A stretch of DNA of 64,000 bases, taken from NCBI GenBank assembly GCA_964519885.1, contig CAZFLX010000008.1:21846-85845 (forward strand), in the 5' to 3' direction. Each line of letters opens with the position of its first letter. Positions within the stretch are counted from its first letter, which is position 1. The translations under genes were made by a program, and so were the position numbers. The notes beneath the pieces were generated by a model that did not search any database, was not told the origin of the DNA, and saw nothing but the letters and a program-made list of their open reading frames with translations. This document shows positions 27,728 to 36,433 of this stretch, in pieces. Source of the DNA: GCA-002282575 sp964519885. Its GTDB lineage: Bacteria > Pseudomonadota > Gammaproteobacteria > Thiomicrospirales > Thiomicrospiraceae.

Positions 27728-28681
27728 ATGATTTTCATCTCCATCGCGGCTTTTGCCGACCCTTATCTGATCTTCACCGTACAAGATGCCTTGCGCAAAG
27801 CCAAACGCCCTGAAAACTTGGTGTTTGGTATCGTCGATCAGCACCCGTTTAACCGACGCGACAACCTAAAAAACCTGCCCGAACAACCCAAAATTCGCTA
27901 TGTGCATTGTCATCCTGTAGACAGTCGTGGTGTTTGTTGGGCGCGTTCAGTGGTGTTTTCCCTGTATCAAGATGAAACCTATTTGTTGCAAATCGATTCG
28001 CACATGTTGTTTGAACAAGACTGGGATGAACAGCTGATTAACCAACTGGAAGGCTTACGCCCCAAACATAGCAAACCGATTTTAACCAACTACCCTTATG
28101 GCTTTGAATTTATTAACGATGAACCCGTTATTAGTATCGAAGACAGCGGCAGAACCACGCTGGTGATGCGTCCGCACGACGAAACCGACCTGAGCGCCGA
28201 CAATGCCACCTTACGTTTTAAGTCGGAACATGTGTTTGTGCGCGAACCGATACTGGGTGGACACATTGCTGGCGGCTTTTATTTTACCTTGGGTAAGTTT
28301 GTGTACGAAGTGCCTTACGATCCTTATCTTTATTTTCACGGTGAAGAGCAAAGTTTAGCCATTCGCGCCTTTACTCGCGGTTGGGATATCTTTCATATTC
28401 CGCATATTCCGCTTTACCACTTGTACAAGCGCCCCAATACCGAACACCATAATCATCATTGGCACAGTAGCTGGGAACAACACCGAGATTATCAATGGAC
28501 AGAGCTGCAAGAACGTGCCAAACAACGCTTGATGGATTTGGTCTACCGTCGCAGCCTTTCTGGTGCTTGGGGATTGGGCGAAGCGCGAAGCTTAACGGAT
28601 TTTGCTGAACTCACGGGCATTGATTACCAGCAACAACGTATTATTGAGCGAGCCTATTTACCACGCTACCAACCTGCTTGA
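27728..28681 (+). CDS. GlcNAc-type glycosyltransferase (GT60-like, PF11397)
   Basis: 317 residues. The opening IFISIAAFADPYLIFTVQDALRKAKRPENLVFGIVDQ and the later GVCWARS, YLLQIDSHMLFEQDWDEQL and EPILGGHIAGGFYF blocks match the Glycosyltransferase (GlcNAc) family, whose eukaryotic members include Skp1 hydroxyproline GlcNAc-transferase and trypanosome mucin Thr GlcNAc-transferase. DSH in LLQIDSHM takes the place of the metal-binding DxD. It has no signal peptide, so it is cytoplasmic. It follows the HTH-NBR1 gene by 91 bases on the same strand and overlaps gspN convergently by 16 bases. The Thr/Pro-rich PGGTTT lipoprotein nearby is a plausible acceptor, but that is inference. Confidence 0.8.
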   Translation: MIFISIAAFADPYLIFTVQDALRKAKRPENLVFGIVDQHPFNRRDNLKNLPEQPKIRYVHCHPVDSRGVCWARSVVFSLYQDETYLLQIDSHMLFEQDWDEQLINQLEGLRPKHSKPILTNYPYGFEFINDEPVISIEDSGRTTLVMRPHDETDLSADNATLRFKSEHVFVREPILGGHIAGGFYFTLGKFVYEVPYDPYLYFHGEEQSLAIRAFTRGWDIFHIPHIPLYHLYKRPNTEHHNHHWHSSWEQHRDYQWTELQERAKQRLMDLVYRRSLSGAWGLGEARSLTDFAELTGIDYQQQRIIERAYLPRYQPA

Positions 28682-29088
28682 TACTGAATCAACCGCTGAT
28701 TAGCCTGCGAGCCTGTAGGCAATAGTTGCGCCCAATTCGGCAGTGGGTTATTAACGGGATTATTCACATTGCCAAGCAGCGACCAACCGCTAGGCGTAGC
28801 GCTGGCTTGAATGTCTAGTTGTGCTCCATCTAAGTTTCCCGTTAGCTTCCAAGTGGCTTTAGCCGAAAACAACTCACTGGCTTGCCATTGCCACTGTAAT
28901 TGTGCTGGCTGTGGCGATAACAAACCGCTTTGCACTTGGCTGTTTCCCGACCACACACTACCTTGGGTGTGACTAAACTGCACAGGCACAGGCAAGCTGG
29001 GGAGTTGTTGCACTAGCCAACTGGCGGGGAGTTGCACCAACATGAAGACAGCAGTTAAGCCGATGAAGGCAGAAATCCATTTCAACAT
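28666..29088 (-). CDS. gspN: Type II secretion system protein GspN (short)
   Basis: 140 residues from the ATG at 29088, which overlaps the gspM stop as ATGA. One N-terminal membrane helix (LKWISAFIGLTAVFMLVQLPASWLV) is followed by a periplasmic beta domain with the typical VWSGNSQVQSG and QLQWQWQASELF segments. GspN proteins are commonly near 250 residues, so this one lacks roughly the C-terminal 100. It ends overlapping the convergent glycosyltransferase, whose arrival may have shortened it. Last gene of the T2SS order. Confidence 0.75.
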   Translation of the reverse strand: MLKWISAFIGLTAVFMLVQLPASWLVQQLPSLPVPVQFSHTQGSVWSGNSQVQSGLLSPQPAQLQWQWQASELFSAKATWKLTGNLDGAQLDIQASATPSGWSLLGNVNNPVNNPLPNWAQLLPTGSQANQRLIQYQAGW

Positions 29089-29540
29089 CACTCCTGCCCC
29101 CAAACCAACTGACCCGACACCAAGCCTTGAACAGGCTGATTCAGTGTCATGCCCGACACCACCACACCTTGTTGTTCTAACTGAGCCAACCAAGCCAGTA
29201 ACGCATCAATCGGTGCTTGTTCTAGCGTGGCACTCACTTTTTGACCGACCAAACGCAAGTTCAGCACTTTTCCCGATAAACCCGTTAAGGGTTGTGCGGC
29301 AATCTGTTGGAGTAACTCGTCCCCTTGTAAGCGCTTAGCGCTACTGGCAGGCAAGCCTTGCACGATGCTCAACAACTGTTGGTGCTGTTGTTGCGCCTGT
29401 ACAAAGTTCTTTTCGACCGTTTGTTGCCAATTCCACCATGAAACCCCGGCGAATAACACCAGCAAACTCGCGATAATCAGCACGCCTTGTTTAACCTGCC
29501 GTGGATTTTGCTGACTGAGCCAAACTTTTACGCGATTCAT
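29088..29540 (-). CDS. gspM: Type II secretion system protein GspM
   Basis: 150 residues. A short cytoplasmic start, one membrane helix (VLIIASLLVLFAGVSWW, ~20-37), then a periplasmic ferredoxin-like domain with a coiled-coil linker. GspM is a bitopic inner-membrane partner of GspL in the assembly platform. Identification rests on topology, size and its place between gspL and gspN, with ATGA overlaps at both ends. Confidence 0.82.
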   Translation of the reverse strand: MNRVKVWLSQQNPRQVKQGVLIIASLLVLFAGVSWWNWQQTVEKNFVQAQQQHQQLLSIVQGLPASSAKRLQGDELLQQIAAQPLTGLSGKVLNLRLVGQKVSATLEQAPIDALLAWLAQLEQQGVVVSGMTLNQPVQGLVSGQLVWGQE

Positions 29541-30538
29541 GGTTGATCTCCTTGCACGGTTAAGAGCAGTTGTTGTGGATTAAGCCACTGAGCTTGCCAA
29601 CCTGCGAGGGTTATCGAGCGCGATAATACCGCGTCAGATAACGGACTGTTCCAGCTTAATTCGATACGTCCTGCGCTCAGTTTGACTTGGCTAACCGCGG
29701 GTGCATTCACCAACTGAGCATCGACGCGCGACAAAGCCACCAACGGCGAAGACTGTAATTGAGCTTGCACCGCTAAGCGTTCTTTCGCCAGTGTTTTGGC
29801 CTGCGCTAAGGGGTTCACCCAGCGCTTCACTTCGGGGAAATAGGTGTTCAATAAGGCTTGTGTTTGCTGTTGCAACGCTTGGGTAGCCTGTGCTTGTTGC
29901 CAGCTGGTTATTAGGCTCAACGAACCCGTTATCAATAAGACACCCACGAATAAACTGACGGGCAATTTCCACGCACCCAATCCCGACCATTGCCACTGAC
30001 CTTGACCTGCTCCTTGACGCAAATCGAACACGGGTTGTAAGGGCGGCAATGCCGACACAGCATGACGCAAAATAGTGGCATCTTTTGGTAGCTGACTTTC
30101 ATCCAGTTCACCATAAACCAGGATTAACTGACGCTGATTTTCAGGCAATGCCTGCACGAGGGATTGAATAACACTCGGATGTCCTGCCGTGCCTTGCCAT
30201 TCACCCCAGCGCAACACCCATCGATTGGGCGATTCCGCCCACACACATAGCTGTCCCACTTGCCAAGGTAGGCGCATAAAATCGGGTGTCCAAACGGCTG
30301 AGGTTTGCGGATGTTGTTCTGAGAATCTATCCAAGTCTTGCTGAGCGACCACCGCCACCTGTCCAACACCCGATGTCGTTGAACCCACGGGAATCACGCG
30401 TAACTGTTGCACATCACTGGCGAGTTTATCCTCGAGCGCAAAGGGCAAAGCGGCGCGCCATTGTCGTCCTTTTGGAAAAACCAAACTGTGCCAGCTAATC
30501 CATTCCGATGGAAAAGCCAGCGTGAGATTCTGATTCAT
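29537..30538 (-). CDS. gspL: Type II secretion system protein GspL, short at the N-terminus
   Basis: 333 residues: a cytoplasmic part to ~195, membrane helix LPVSLFVGVLLITGSLSLI (~196-214), and a periplasmic ferredoxin-like domain. The block FPKGRQWRAALPFALEDKLASDV matches the conserved LP..ALPF.LE..L motif of GspL, but it comes ~25 residues from the start, where most GspL proteins have ~70-80 residues before it. The first part of the actin-like domain is therefore missing or the start is wrong. The island between gspK and gspL ends immediately upstream of this ATG, and no good Shine-Dalgarno is visible. Confidence 0.82.
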   Translation of the reverse strand: MNQNLTLAFPSEWISWHSLVFPKGRQWRAALPFALEDKLASDVQQLRVIPVGSTTSGVGQVAVVAQQDLDRFSEQHPQTSAVWTPDFMRLPWQVGQLCVWAESPNRWVLRWGEWQGTAGHPSVIQSLVQALPENQRQLILVYGELDESQLPKDATILRHAVSALPPLQPVFDLRQGAGQGQWQWSGLGAWKLPVSLFVGVLLITGSLSLITSWQQAQATQALQQQTQALLNTYFPEVKRWVNPLAQAKTLAKERLAVQAQLQSSPLVALSRVDAQLVNAPAVSQVKLSAGRIELSWNSPLSDAVLSRSITLAGWQAQWLNPQQLLLTVQGDQP

Positions 30539-30642
30539 TTTTTATACAACCCGAGTAAGACTTACATTATTGCAAGTCGTTGAAATTGAAAAATTATGCT
30601 TCATGTAAGACTTTTTGTGTGTTTTCACGACGACAAAACCCT

Positions 30643-31032
30643 CTAATTTTGGTTAATGCTAACAATTTTCTTGCTAATTTTGTGTGCTTTCAGTGTACTA
30701 ATTTCGTGTGCTTGACTGGCGTTGATTGAGGCAAGTTTTCGAACATCCAATTCAAGTTGCTCTATTTGACTTCTTAGCTGCTTGTTTTTTTCCTTCTCGA
30801 CCTTCAGCATGTCGTTTTTTTCATCGCGCTGAAGTCTGTGATCTGTGCTAACGAGATTTCTGACTTCGGCTGCTATATCAGGATAACGGTTATGAATGGT
30901 AGAATCCGCTATGCCTGCTTCTTCTGCCAGCGCACTAATGCTGATTTTACGCTTCTTATCGACTACTTTGGGTCTGCCATGCTTTAAGCGTATCAAAGCA
31001 TTTCTAAGTTCTTTTCGTGTTGTATCAGACAT
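30643..31032 (-). CDS. Small HTH/coiled-coil partner of the recombinase trio (TnpC-like)
   Basis: 129 residues. The N-terminal half has KISISALAEEAGIADSTIHNRYPDIAAEVR, a helix-turn-helix similar to those in Tn554 TnpC-like proteins, and the second half is a coiled coil (DMLKVEKEKNKQLRSQIEQLELDVRKL). It overlaps the preceding recombinase gene by 8 bases, so it is translated with it. In Tn554 the small TnpC protein influences transposition orientation and frequency; the same role here is inference. Confidence 0.7.
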   Translation of the reverse strand: MSDTTRKELRNALIRLKHGRPKVVDKKRKISISALAEEAGIADSTIHNRYPDIAAEVRNLVSTDHRLQRDEKNDMLKVEKEKNKQLRSQIEQLELDVRKLASINASQAHEISTLKAHKISKKIVSINQN

Positions 31033-32893
31033 TATACGTCACCCCTTTTATTTCTTCCCACAAGCCAAGGTCTTTAAGTACGCGCTCACAGCGTTCAATA
31101 TCTCGCTCAACGCGCTGCATTCCTGCTGCGCCAATATCATCAATGTTTCTCAACTCTAATTGCTGAATGTAGATGCCTTTGAAATATTCTCCATGTCGTT
31201 TCTTCTCGATAATGGATTCATTACAGTCAACACAGCTCGTTCCTTCAATAACAGAGCGTCCACCACAACCCGAATTATCAGATGTACACCACGAATGCCC
31301 TGTTGAGCGTAAATGAACCGAATCTGAGATACGTGCTGCCATTGCCGCACGACTTTCAAAAGTCCTAACCGATTCATTTTTAGAACGATAAGAGATTAAC
31401 TTATTGGCTAGACCTCCCGTAATAATCGTATCTTCATCCAAAAGCTCATCAAATCGTGCGATTTTAAAGTTTTTAATCTGTACTGCAATTTCATCGTATA
31501 GCTCTTGATCTTGCGCTTGATTAGCAGAATAGAGCAAGGTCATGTCCATTCCCCAATGCTTAAAGTGTCGTTTGAGATAACGCAAATCCCCATAAGCCGA
31601 TTGTGCGACGTACACGGCAAAGGTTCGTCTAAAACGATGAGCCGCTAATCCCTCAATGCCAAGTGCATTACCAAAATCCTTTAACCGGTAGTTAAAGGCT
31701 AATTGAGTCAACGAATTCACTTGATTCCCTTGGCTCAATGAATTGGTTAAAAACAAATGATGTTTAAATCGCTCAATTTTTAACCCTCTTGGGCTATGCG
31801 GGTCTTTAGCCAGTAATTCTGCTTGGTCTTGCCATAGCCTTTCTTGGAGCGGCTTCACATAAGCTTTTTGCACTTCAATGGCTTGGATAACAATTTCAGG
31901 GACTAACCATTCGGTATATCCCTCATGAGTCTTACTAGAGTGAGATTTTAACCAGTAATAGACATCTTCCTCATTGTCTTCTTTTCGGTACGCATCGTTT
32001 TGAATAGCGCAGAGTTCGTGAATACGGATGCCACTAAACGTCAAGATAATGATTGCCATTGCAATCGGAATATCATCATATAACTCGTTAAAGTCTTTCA
32101 GCCCTAAGATGCCTTTGGGTTTGAGGATGCTATTGGCAATGATTTTATAAATTGTGGGTTCAGATTTTTCAAACAACTGCATTCTCGCAATTTCAATCTC
32201 TTCCTTAATCTGAATTAGATTATTCGCTTGCTCTAAAATCTTGTTGCAATGGTTTATCAGCACTTTGAGCTCATCATCAGGAATGACTTGGGTTTTAGCT
32301 ATTTTCTTACCTTGGTTGGTTAATCCCGCTAAGTGTGCTGCTGAGCTTTCGAGCCAAGGGTGCCCAAACGCCCACTGCGTTCCTTTAAGGTTGTGGTACA
32401 GGGTTTCAATTGCTAAAAATCTGTTTGTTAGAGCGCCTTTAGACAGTGGTTTTTTCGTTTGTTTAGAAATATAGTATTTAGAATGGTGAACATAGTTAGC
32501 GCAGTGCAAAGGGGTAATATCAGCAATATTTTGAGCTTTAACATTGTTCAGGTGAGCAAGAAAAGGCTTCAAATTCTCAAACAGTCGGGTTAACGTATTT
32601 CCTGACGGATTTTGCTCAATGTCGTAATGCTTAAGTGCAAACTTCACCGCATCCACGAATTGACTTGGAATCGTCTTAAAGCGTATTTTCTTATTGTTAT
32701 CACGAATGTTCGATGGAAACCGCGCGTCTTCCAATCGCCATTCATCATTACCGTATTCGCTTATTACTTGATGGCTTCCATCAGGCAGTTGATAAGAGGA
32801 TACGGGCAAGAATTTAAGCACAGAATCTTCCAGTTCATGTAGTTTTTGTGGGCGGCAATAGTCGGTTGCGCTCATTCTTAATGCTTGTTTCAT
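31025..32893 (-). CDS. Tyrosine recombinase, large, with C-terminal Cys-rich end
   Basis: 622 residues from the ATG at 32893, chosen because GGAGG sits 7 bases upstream and the ATG overlaps the previous stop (ATGA); an upstream in-frame ATG at 32926 is less likely. Catalytic features are SGIRIHELCAI (first Arg), AAHRFRRTFAVYV (His-x-x-Arg), HFKHWGMDMT (His) and the following LLYS (Tyr). The last ~100 residues hold C..C..C..DC (SDNSGCGGRSVIEGTSCVDC), a probable zinc-binding element. Similar in size to Tn554 TnpB-type recombinases. Third gene of the trio. Confidence 0.85.
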   Translation of the reverse strand: MKQALRMSATDYCRPQKLHELEDSVLKFLPVSSYQLPDGSHQVISEYGNDEWRLEDARFPSNIRDNNKKIRFKTIPSQFVDAVKFALKHYDIEQNPSGNTLTRLFENLKPFLAHLNNVKAQNIADITPLHCANYVHHSKYYISKQTKKPLSKGALTNRFLAIETLYHNLKGTQWAFGHPWLESSAAHLAGLTNQGKKIAKTQVIPDDELKVLINHCNKILEQANNLIQIKEEIEIARMQLFEKSEPTIYKIIANSILKPKGILGLKDFNELYDDIPIAMAIIILTFSGIRIHELCAIQNDAYRKEDNEEDVYYWLKSHSSKTHEGYTEWLVPEIVIQAIEVQKAYVKPLQERLWQDQAELLAKDPHSPRGLKIERFKHHLFLTNSLSQGNQVNSLTQLAFNYRLKDFGNALGIEGLAAHRFRRTFAVYVAQSAYGDLRYLKRHFKHWGMDMTLLYSANQAQDQELYDEIAVQIKNFKIARFDELLDEDTIITGGLANKLISYRSKNESVRTFESRAAMAARISDSVHLRSTGHSWCTSDNSGCGGRSVIEGTSCVDCNESIIEKKRHGEYFKGIYIQQLELRNIDDIGAAGMQRVERDIERCERVLKDLGLWEEIKGVTYNV

Positions 32894-34488
32894 GCAATTT
32901 CCTCCAACTGATTGCGGAACTTCCATGCTGGGTGGGGTTTAGCTTGCGCTTCCGCTTTAATGGTTGCCACGTAGTCAGCATCAAATTTTGGCGCAATATC
33001 ACGGTCAATGATGCGAATGATGTGAGCAAAGTATTTACTCCACCGCTTTGCCCCAATTTGCTCACGCTCATACACAATCAGCCAATAAAACGAGAACAGG
33101 CGATACAGGTCTTCTTTTGTCACCACCATATTGCGACAGCGGACACAGCTTAAAAAATCGGTACAGTAGATTGTATTGCCGTTTTTACCAGTACGATTAG
33201 GAATATCAGAACACTTGGAAACAGGTGTATTGTTCTCGTTCACCTTCACTTTCGAGAGTAGTTCTTGTGTTCGCACCTTTCCCATGTAATTAAAATTTTT
33301 CTCAGCCTCTTTTGGGGCTTCAAGATAATGGGTTTGCGAAACTTTAACCGTATGGTTTGCTAAAGCTGCCGTTACAAAGGGATCTCCACCTGATAGTTCC
33401 CAAATACGGTTTTCAAAGGTTTTTCTAAAGCGAGAAATATTAACCTGTAAAGGCTCGCCATTGTCGTTCTTTAGGTCTTTATCTTTGACCCATTTTTCGA
33501 TGTTGTCTCTGAGGGAAGTGTTATTGACTGTAGTAATTTCGCCATAATTAAAACCACCAATTGCCCGATAGCAAAACACTAAATCCGTTCCGCTTTCGGC
33601 TCTTAGTGGCTGATTCATATCGATGAGATGTTGAACCATCACCGCCACATCAGCCAGCACCGTTTGTACGTTTTCAACATTAGTGGAGTGACGAAGACTC
33701 TGAATATGGGTGGCATTACCTCGGCGTTTGTATAGAACAAGGAGTTTTCGATTTTCTTTTAATGGATGATCTTGAATGGAGTCGGTTGTCATTTCCAAAA
33801 GTGGCGTGGTATTCATACCTGATCTCAATGCTATCGCTAACAAAAAGATGGTCAGTTCATAACTGTTTAATGGCTCATTCCTCTCAAGAATATTATTGAC
33901 ATCGACCTTTAACGCATGAGCAACACGTTTGCGCTCGGCTTTAGAAAAGGATTTCTGCCCTTTTGTTTTACGATTTGAATGAGGGAATGGATTTCTAGGA
34001 AAATCAAACCGTTCAAGCCAGCCCATACTCTGCATCTTGACCAGAATGGATTTGATAGTAGAGTAAATCTGTTTAGCCGAAGCGCCATTTGGATAAGAGG
34101 TTTTTAGATGCTGGATGTAGTTTTCAATCAATTCAAAGCCAATATCTGATAACACCAACTTTCGATTCATGGCTTTTGTATAAATCGCTAAATACTGGGC
34201 AAAATATTTGAACCCACGATGGCAGTAACTTGAAATGGTCGAATGTTCTACGACCGACTCTGATAGCATGATTTCTATGGTTTGCTGCACCGCGCAGGTA
34301 ATCGCATCAAAACCTTGACCATAGTGCTTTGTAAAGTCGTAAGTTCTGATGTTCTGAGCATTCTTACCAAACAACACAACCTTGTTATGCGGAATGCTGT
34401 TCTTTAAAACAGGTTTTGTGGCAACAACCCCATCTTGGTCAACCACTGGAGGTAAAGGTATTTGCGTAAAGTCTTTACGTTTTTTCAT
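32890..34488 (-). CDS. Tyrosine recombinase-like protein with degenerate active site
   Basis: 532 residues. The C-terminal catalytic fold is recognisable: ALRSGMNTTPLLEM, then ISRFRKTFENRI and ALANHTVKVSQTHYLE. The first catalytic Arg (normally in T-G-x-R) is replaced by Asn, and the His of HxxR by Ser; the second Arg, the later His and the Tyr remain. A Cys-rich segment (IYCTDFLSCVRCRN) lies near residue 450. It may be an accessory subunit working with the two intact recombinases. Overlaps both neighbours as ATGA, indicating obligate co-translation. Confidence 0.82.
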   Translation of the reverse strand: MKKRKDFTQIPLPPVVDQDGVVATKPVLKNSIPHNKVVLFGKNAQNIRTYDFTKHYGQGFDAITCAVQQTIEIMLSESVVEHSTISSYCHRGFKYFAQYLAIYTKAMNRKLVLSDIGFELIENYIQHLKTSYPNGASAKQIYSTIKSILVKMQSMGWLERFDFPRNPFPHSNRKTKGQKSFSKAERKRVAHALKVDVNNILERNEPLNSYELTIFLLAIALRSGMNTTPLLEMTTDSIQDHPLKENRKLLVLYKRRGNATHIQSLRHSTNVENVQTVLADVAVMVQHLIDMNQPLRAESGTDLVFCYRAIGGFNYGEITTVNNTSLRDNIEKWVKDKDLKNDNGEPLQVNISRFRKTFENRIWELSGGDPFVTAALANHTVKVSQTHYLEAPKEAEKNFNYMGKVRTQELLSKVKVNENNTPVSKCSDIPNRTGKNGNTIYCTDFLSCVRCRNMVVTKEDLYRLFSFYWLIVYEREQIGAKRWSKYFAHIIRIIDRDIAPKFDADYVATIKAEAQAKPHPAWKFRNQLEEIA

Positions 34489-35651
34489 GCATGACCCTCC
34501 GCTTCAAGACAAATTTTATCGATGTCTTGATCGTACTCGGTCATCACATCCCCCTCTAAATCTTCGAGATAATGCAGATAAATTTGTGTGGTTAAGATAC
34601 TTGAGTGACCCAATCGATCTTGAACGTAAACCAATGGGTCGCCGCGATAATTTGGGGCGTTTCTCAGTCCATACAATTTAAAGGTGGCATAAGTGTGGCG
34701 TAGCGAATGAATGCTAATGTCTTTTCTGCCAACGATTTTTTTGAGTTTGTTATTTAGAATCATGCCTTTGATTGAATAGGGTTTACCATATTGGTTGAGG
34801 AATAGTGCTTTTTGCGCACCGACTGCATTTTGTGTAAGCAACACATGGCGATCATGCAATTTGTATTGCCATAGCCGCTCATAAAGGGAAATTGGGATGT
34901 GAATCGTGCGCTCTTTATTGCCCTTAGTACCACCTTGCCCATCTACAACCTGCATATCCTTGCTTCTCAGTGCCACGGCTACAATCGCAGAACCACGATG
35001 GGATTTGGGGTCTTGTATATATTTTTCAGGAAACGTCAGCAATTCTTCTTTACGCATCCCTGTTTGAACGGCTAAACGGTAAATTAGATGCTGAGAGACA
35101 AAGCACTGGTGTGACATCAGCGTTTTGACTTCTTGCTTGGTCAATATCCGCAAGGAAGAAGCTTTTTCCTTAAGCATGACGTTGAGTGTATTTTTTTGAC
35201 TTCCCGACTTATCGGTATGCGCCATAAATCCTTTGCCTTTATTGATGATCACCGTTTCAATGTCGTATGGGACAGAAGCAATCCACTTTTTACGAAGCGC
35301 AAACTCATAGAACTTGATGATGGTTCTTAATCGACCATTCACTGTTGAAGAAGATAATCCTAATCCGACCGCCCCATCACGATATGCGGCAATGACCGAA
35401 TGCTGAGTGTCTGCCATGTTTGAACGCCAGTTCAAGCCTCTGCCTTCCAAGTAACCAAAGTAGTCATACAAGTCCTGACCGTAACGCCACCAGCTATTCT
35501 TGCTTTCGACTCGTCCTCTGGTAATACAGTAATAGACTAAAAACTGATGAACTTCTTTCACCAACTCCATTTCGGAGTTAACAATGAGCGGGAAATGCTC
35601 ATAGGAATGACCATGTAACTCAAAATCTGCCGTTGATCTAATCAATCTCAC
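34485..35651 (-). CDS. Tyrosine recombinase/integrase
   Basis: 388 residues, probable GTG start at 35651. The SAM-like N-terminal DNA-binding region precedes a complete catalytic domain: QTGMRKEELL (Arg), ISIHSLRHTYATFKLYG (His-x-x-Arg), DRLGHSSILTTQIYLHYL (His and Tyr). First gene of a trio of overlapping recombinases, a pattern seen in Tn554-type and recombinase-in-trio elements. Its start region faces the restriction-modification operon across a 176-base divergent gap containing a perfect inverted repeat. Confidence 0.87.
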   Translation of the reverse strand: MRLIRSTADFELHGHSYEHFPLIVNSEMELVKEVHQFLVYYCITRGRVESKNSWWRYGQDLYDYFGYLEGRGLNWRSNMADTQHSVIAAYRDGAVGLGLSSSTVNGRLRTIIKFYEFALRKKWIASVPYDIETVIINKGKGFMAHTDKSGSQKNTLNVMLKEKASSLRILTKQEVKTLMSHQCFVSQHLIYRLAVQTGMRKEELLTFPEKYIQDPKSHRGSAIVAVALRSKDMQVVDGQGGTKGNKERTIHIPISLYERLWQYKLHDRHVLLTQNAVGAQKALFLNQYGKPYSIKGMILNNKLKKIVGRKDISIHSLRHTYATFKLYGLRNAPNYRGDPLVYVQDRLGHSSILTTQIYLHYLEDLEGDVMTEYDQDIDKICLEAEGHA

Positions 35652-35724
35652 AATACACCATCTATTTACTGCACTAAAACTTTATACAATCCTAATGCTC
35701 TTTCTTTTTAAATGCAACTTTTTT

Positions 35725-35746
35725 TTGCATAATTAACTTTATGCAA
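35725..35746. promoter_or_regulatory. Perfect inverted repeat between recombinase and R-M operons
   Basis: TTGCATAA-TTAACT-TTATGCAA, 8-base perfect arms with a 6-base spacer, 74 bases upstream of the recombinase start and 82 bases upstream of the half-S start. A good candidate operator for divergent control, or a recombinase binding site. Confidence 0.65.
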
Positions 35747-35827
35747 AATTTTGTTCGTGCGATCTGTGTCATAATACTCACAACGAAGACATGAACTTTT
35801 CTGGCAGTTTTAAAGGACAATGCGACC

Positions 35828-36433
35828 ATGGCGCAAAAAAGACTCGCTGAACTGGTGAACATCAAAGCAGGCTATCCCTTTAGGGGAGCTGTGACAGAAA
35901 TCATCGGTGGTGGTGTGTTTGTCATCCAACCCAAAGACATTAGCGAATTGGGTGATCTTATCCCCGAAACAGCCATAGAAACTGAGCTAACAGGTCGTCG
36001 AGATGCAGACTGGCTTAAACGAGATGATGTGCTATTTATCAGCAAGGGATGGCGCACAACCGCCTGCTATATTGAGCAGGATTATGAAAATCTAACCTGC
36101 TCACCCAGCTTATTCATTCTGCAAGCTAAGGCTCAATGGCAAAATCGACTGAATATGCAGTTTCTTGCTTGGCAATTGAATCAAGCCCCTGCACAAAACT
36201 ACTTTAGACGCACCGCAGAAGGCAGTGGTCAGCTCAATATTCGTAAACAAACCCTTGCCGACCTGATTGTGGGCATTCCGCCCCTTGAAAAACAACATGC
36301 ACTTGCTAAGCTATACCAAGCCAGCGTGAGTGAACACAAATTGCTCACTCAGCTCATCAATAACCGAATACAACAAAACAGCTTAATTGCCGCTGATTTA
36401 TTGCGCCAACGAAACGAGGACAAGCCACAATGA
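35828..36433 (+). CDS. Single-TRD (half) specificity subunit, HsdS-like
   Basis: 201 residues, about half a normal HsdS. It has one target-recognition domain (RLAELVNIKAGYPFRG at the start, LKRDDVLFISKGWRTTACYI in the middle) and one conserved helical spacer (IPPLEKQHALAKLYQASVSEHKLLTQLINNRIQ). Half-S subunits can dimerise to recognise a palindromic-type bipartite site. The stop overlaps the hsdM start (ATGA). A complete HsdS is also encoded downstream, so the operon has two possible specificity sources. Confidence 0.8.
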   Translation: MAQKRLAELVNIKAGYPFRGAVTEIIGGGVFVIQPKDISELGDLIPETAIETELTGRRDADWLKRDDVLFISKGWRTTACYIEQDYENLTCSPSLFILQAKAQWQNRLNMQFLAWQLNQAPAQNYFRRTAEGSGQLNIRKQTLADLIVGIPPLEKQHALAKLYQASVSEHKLLTQLINNRIQQNSLIAADLLRQRNEDKPQ

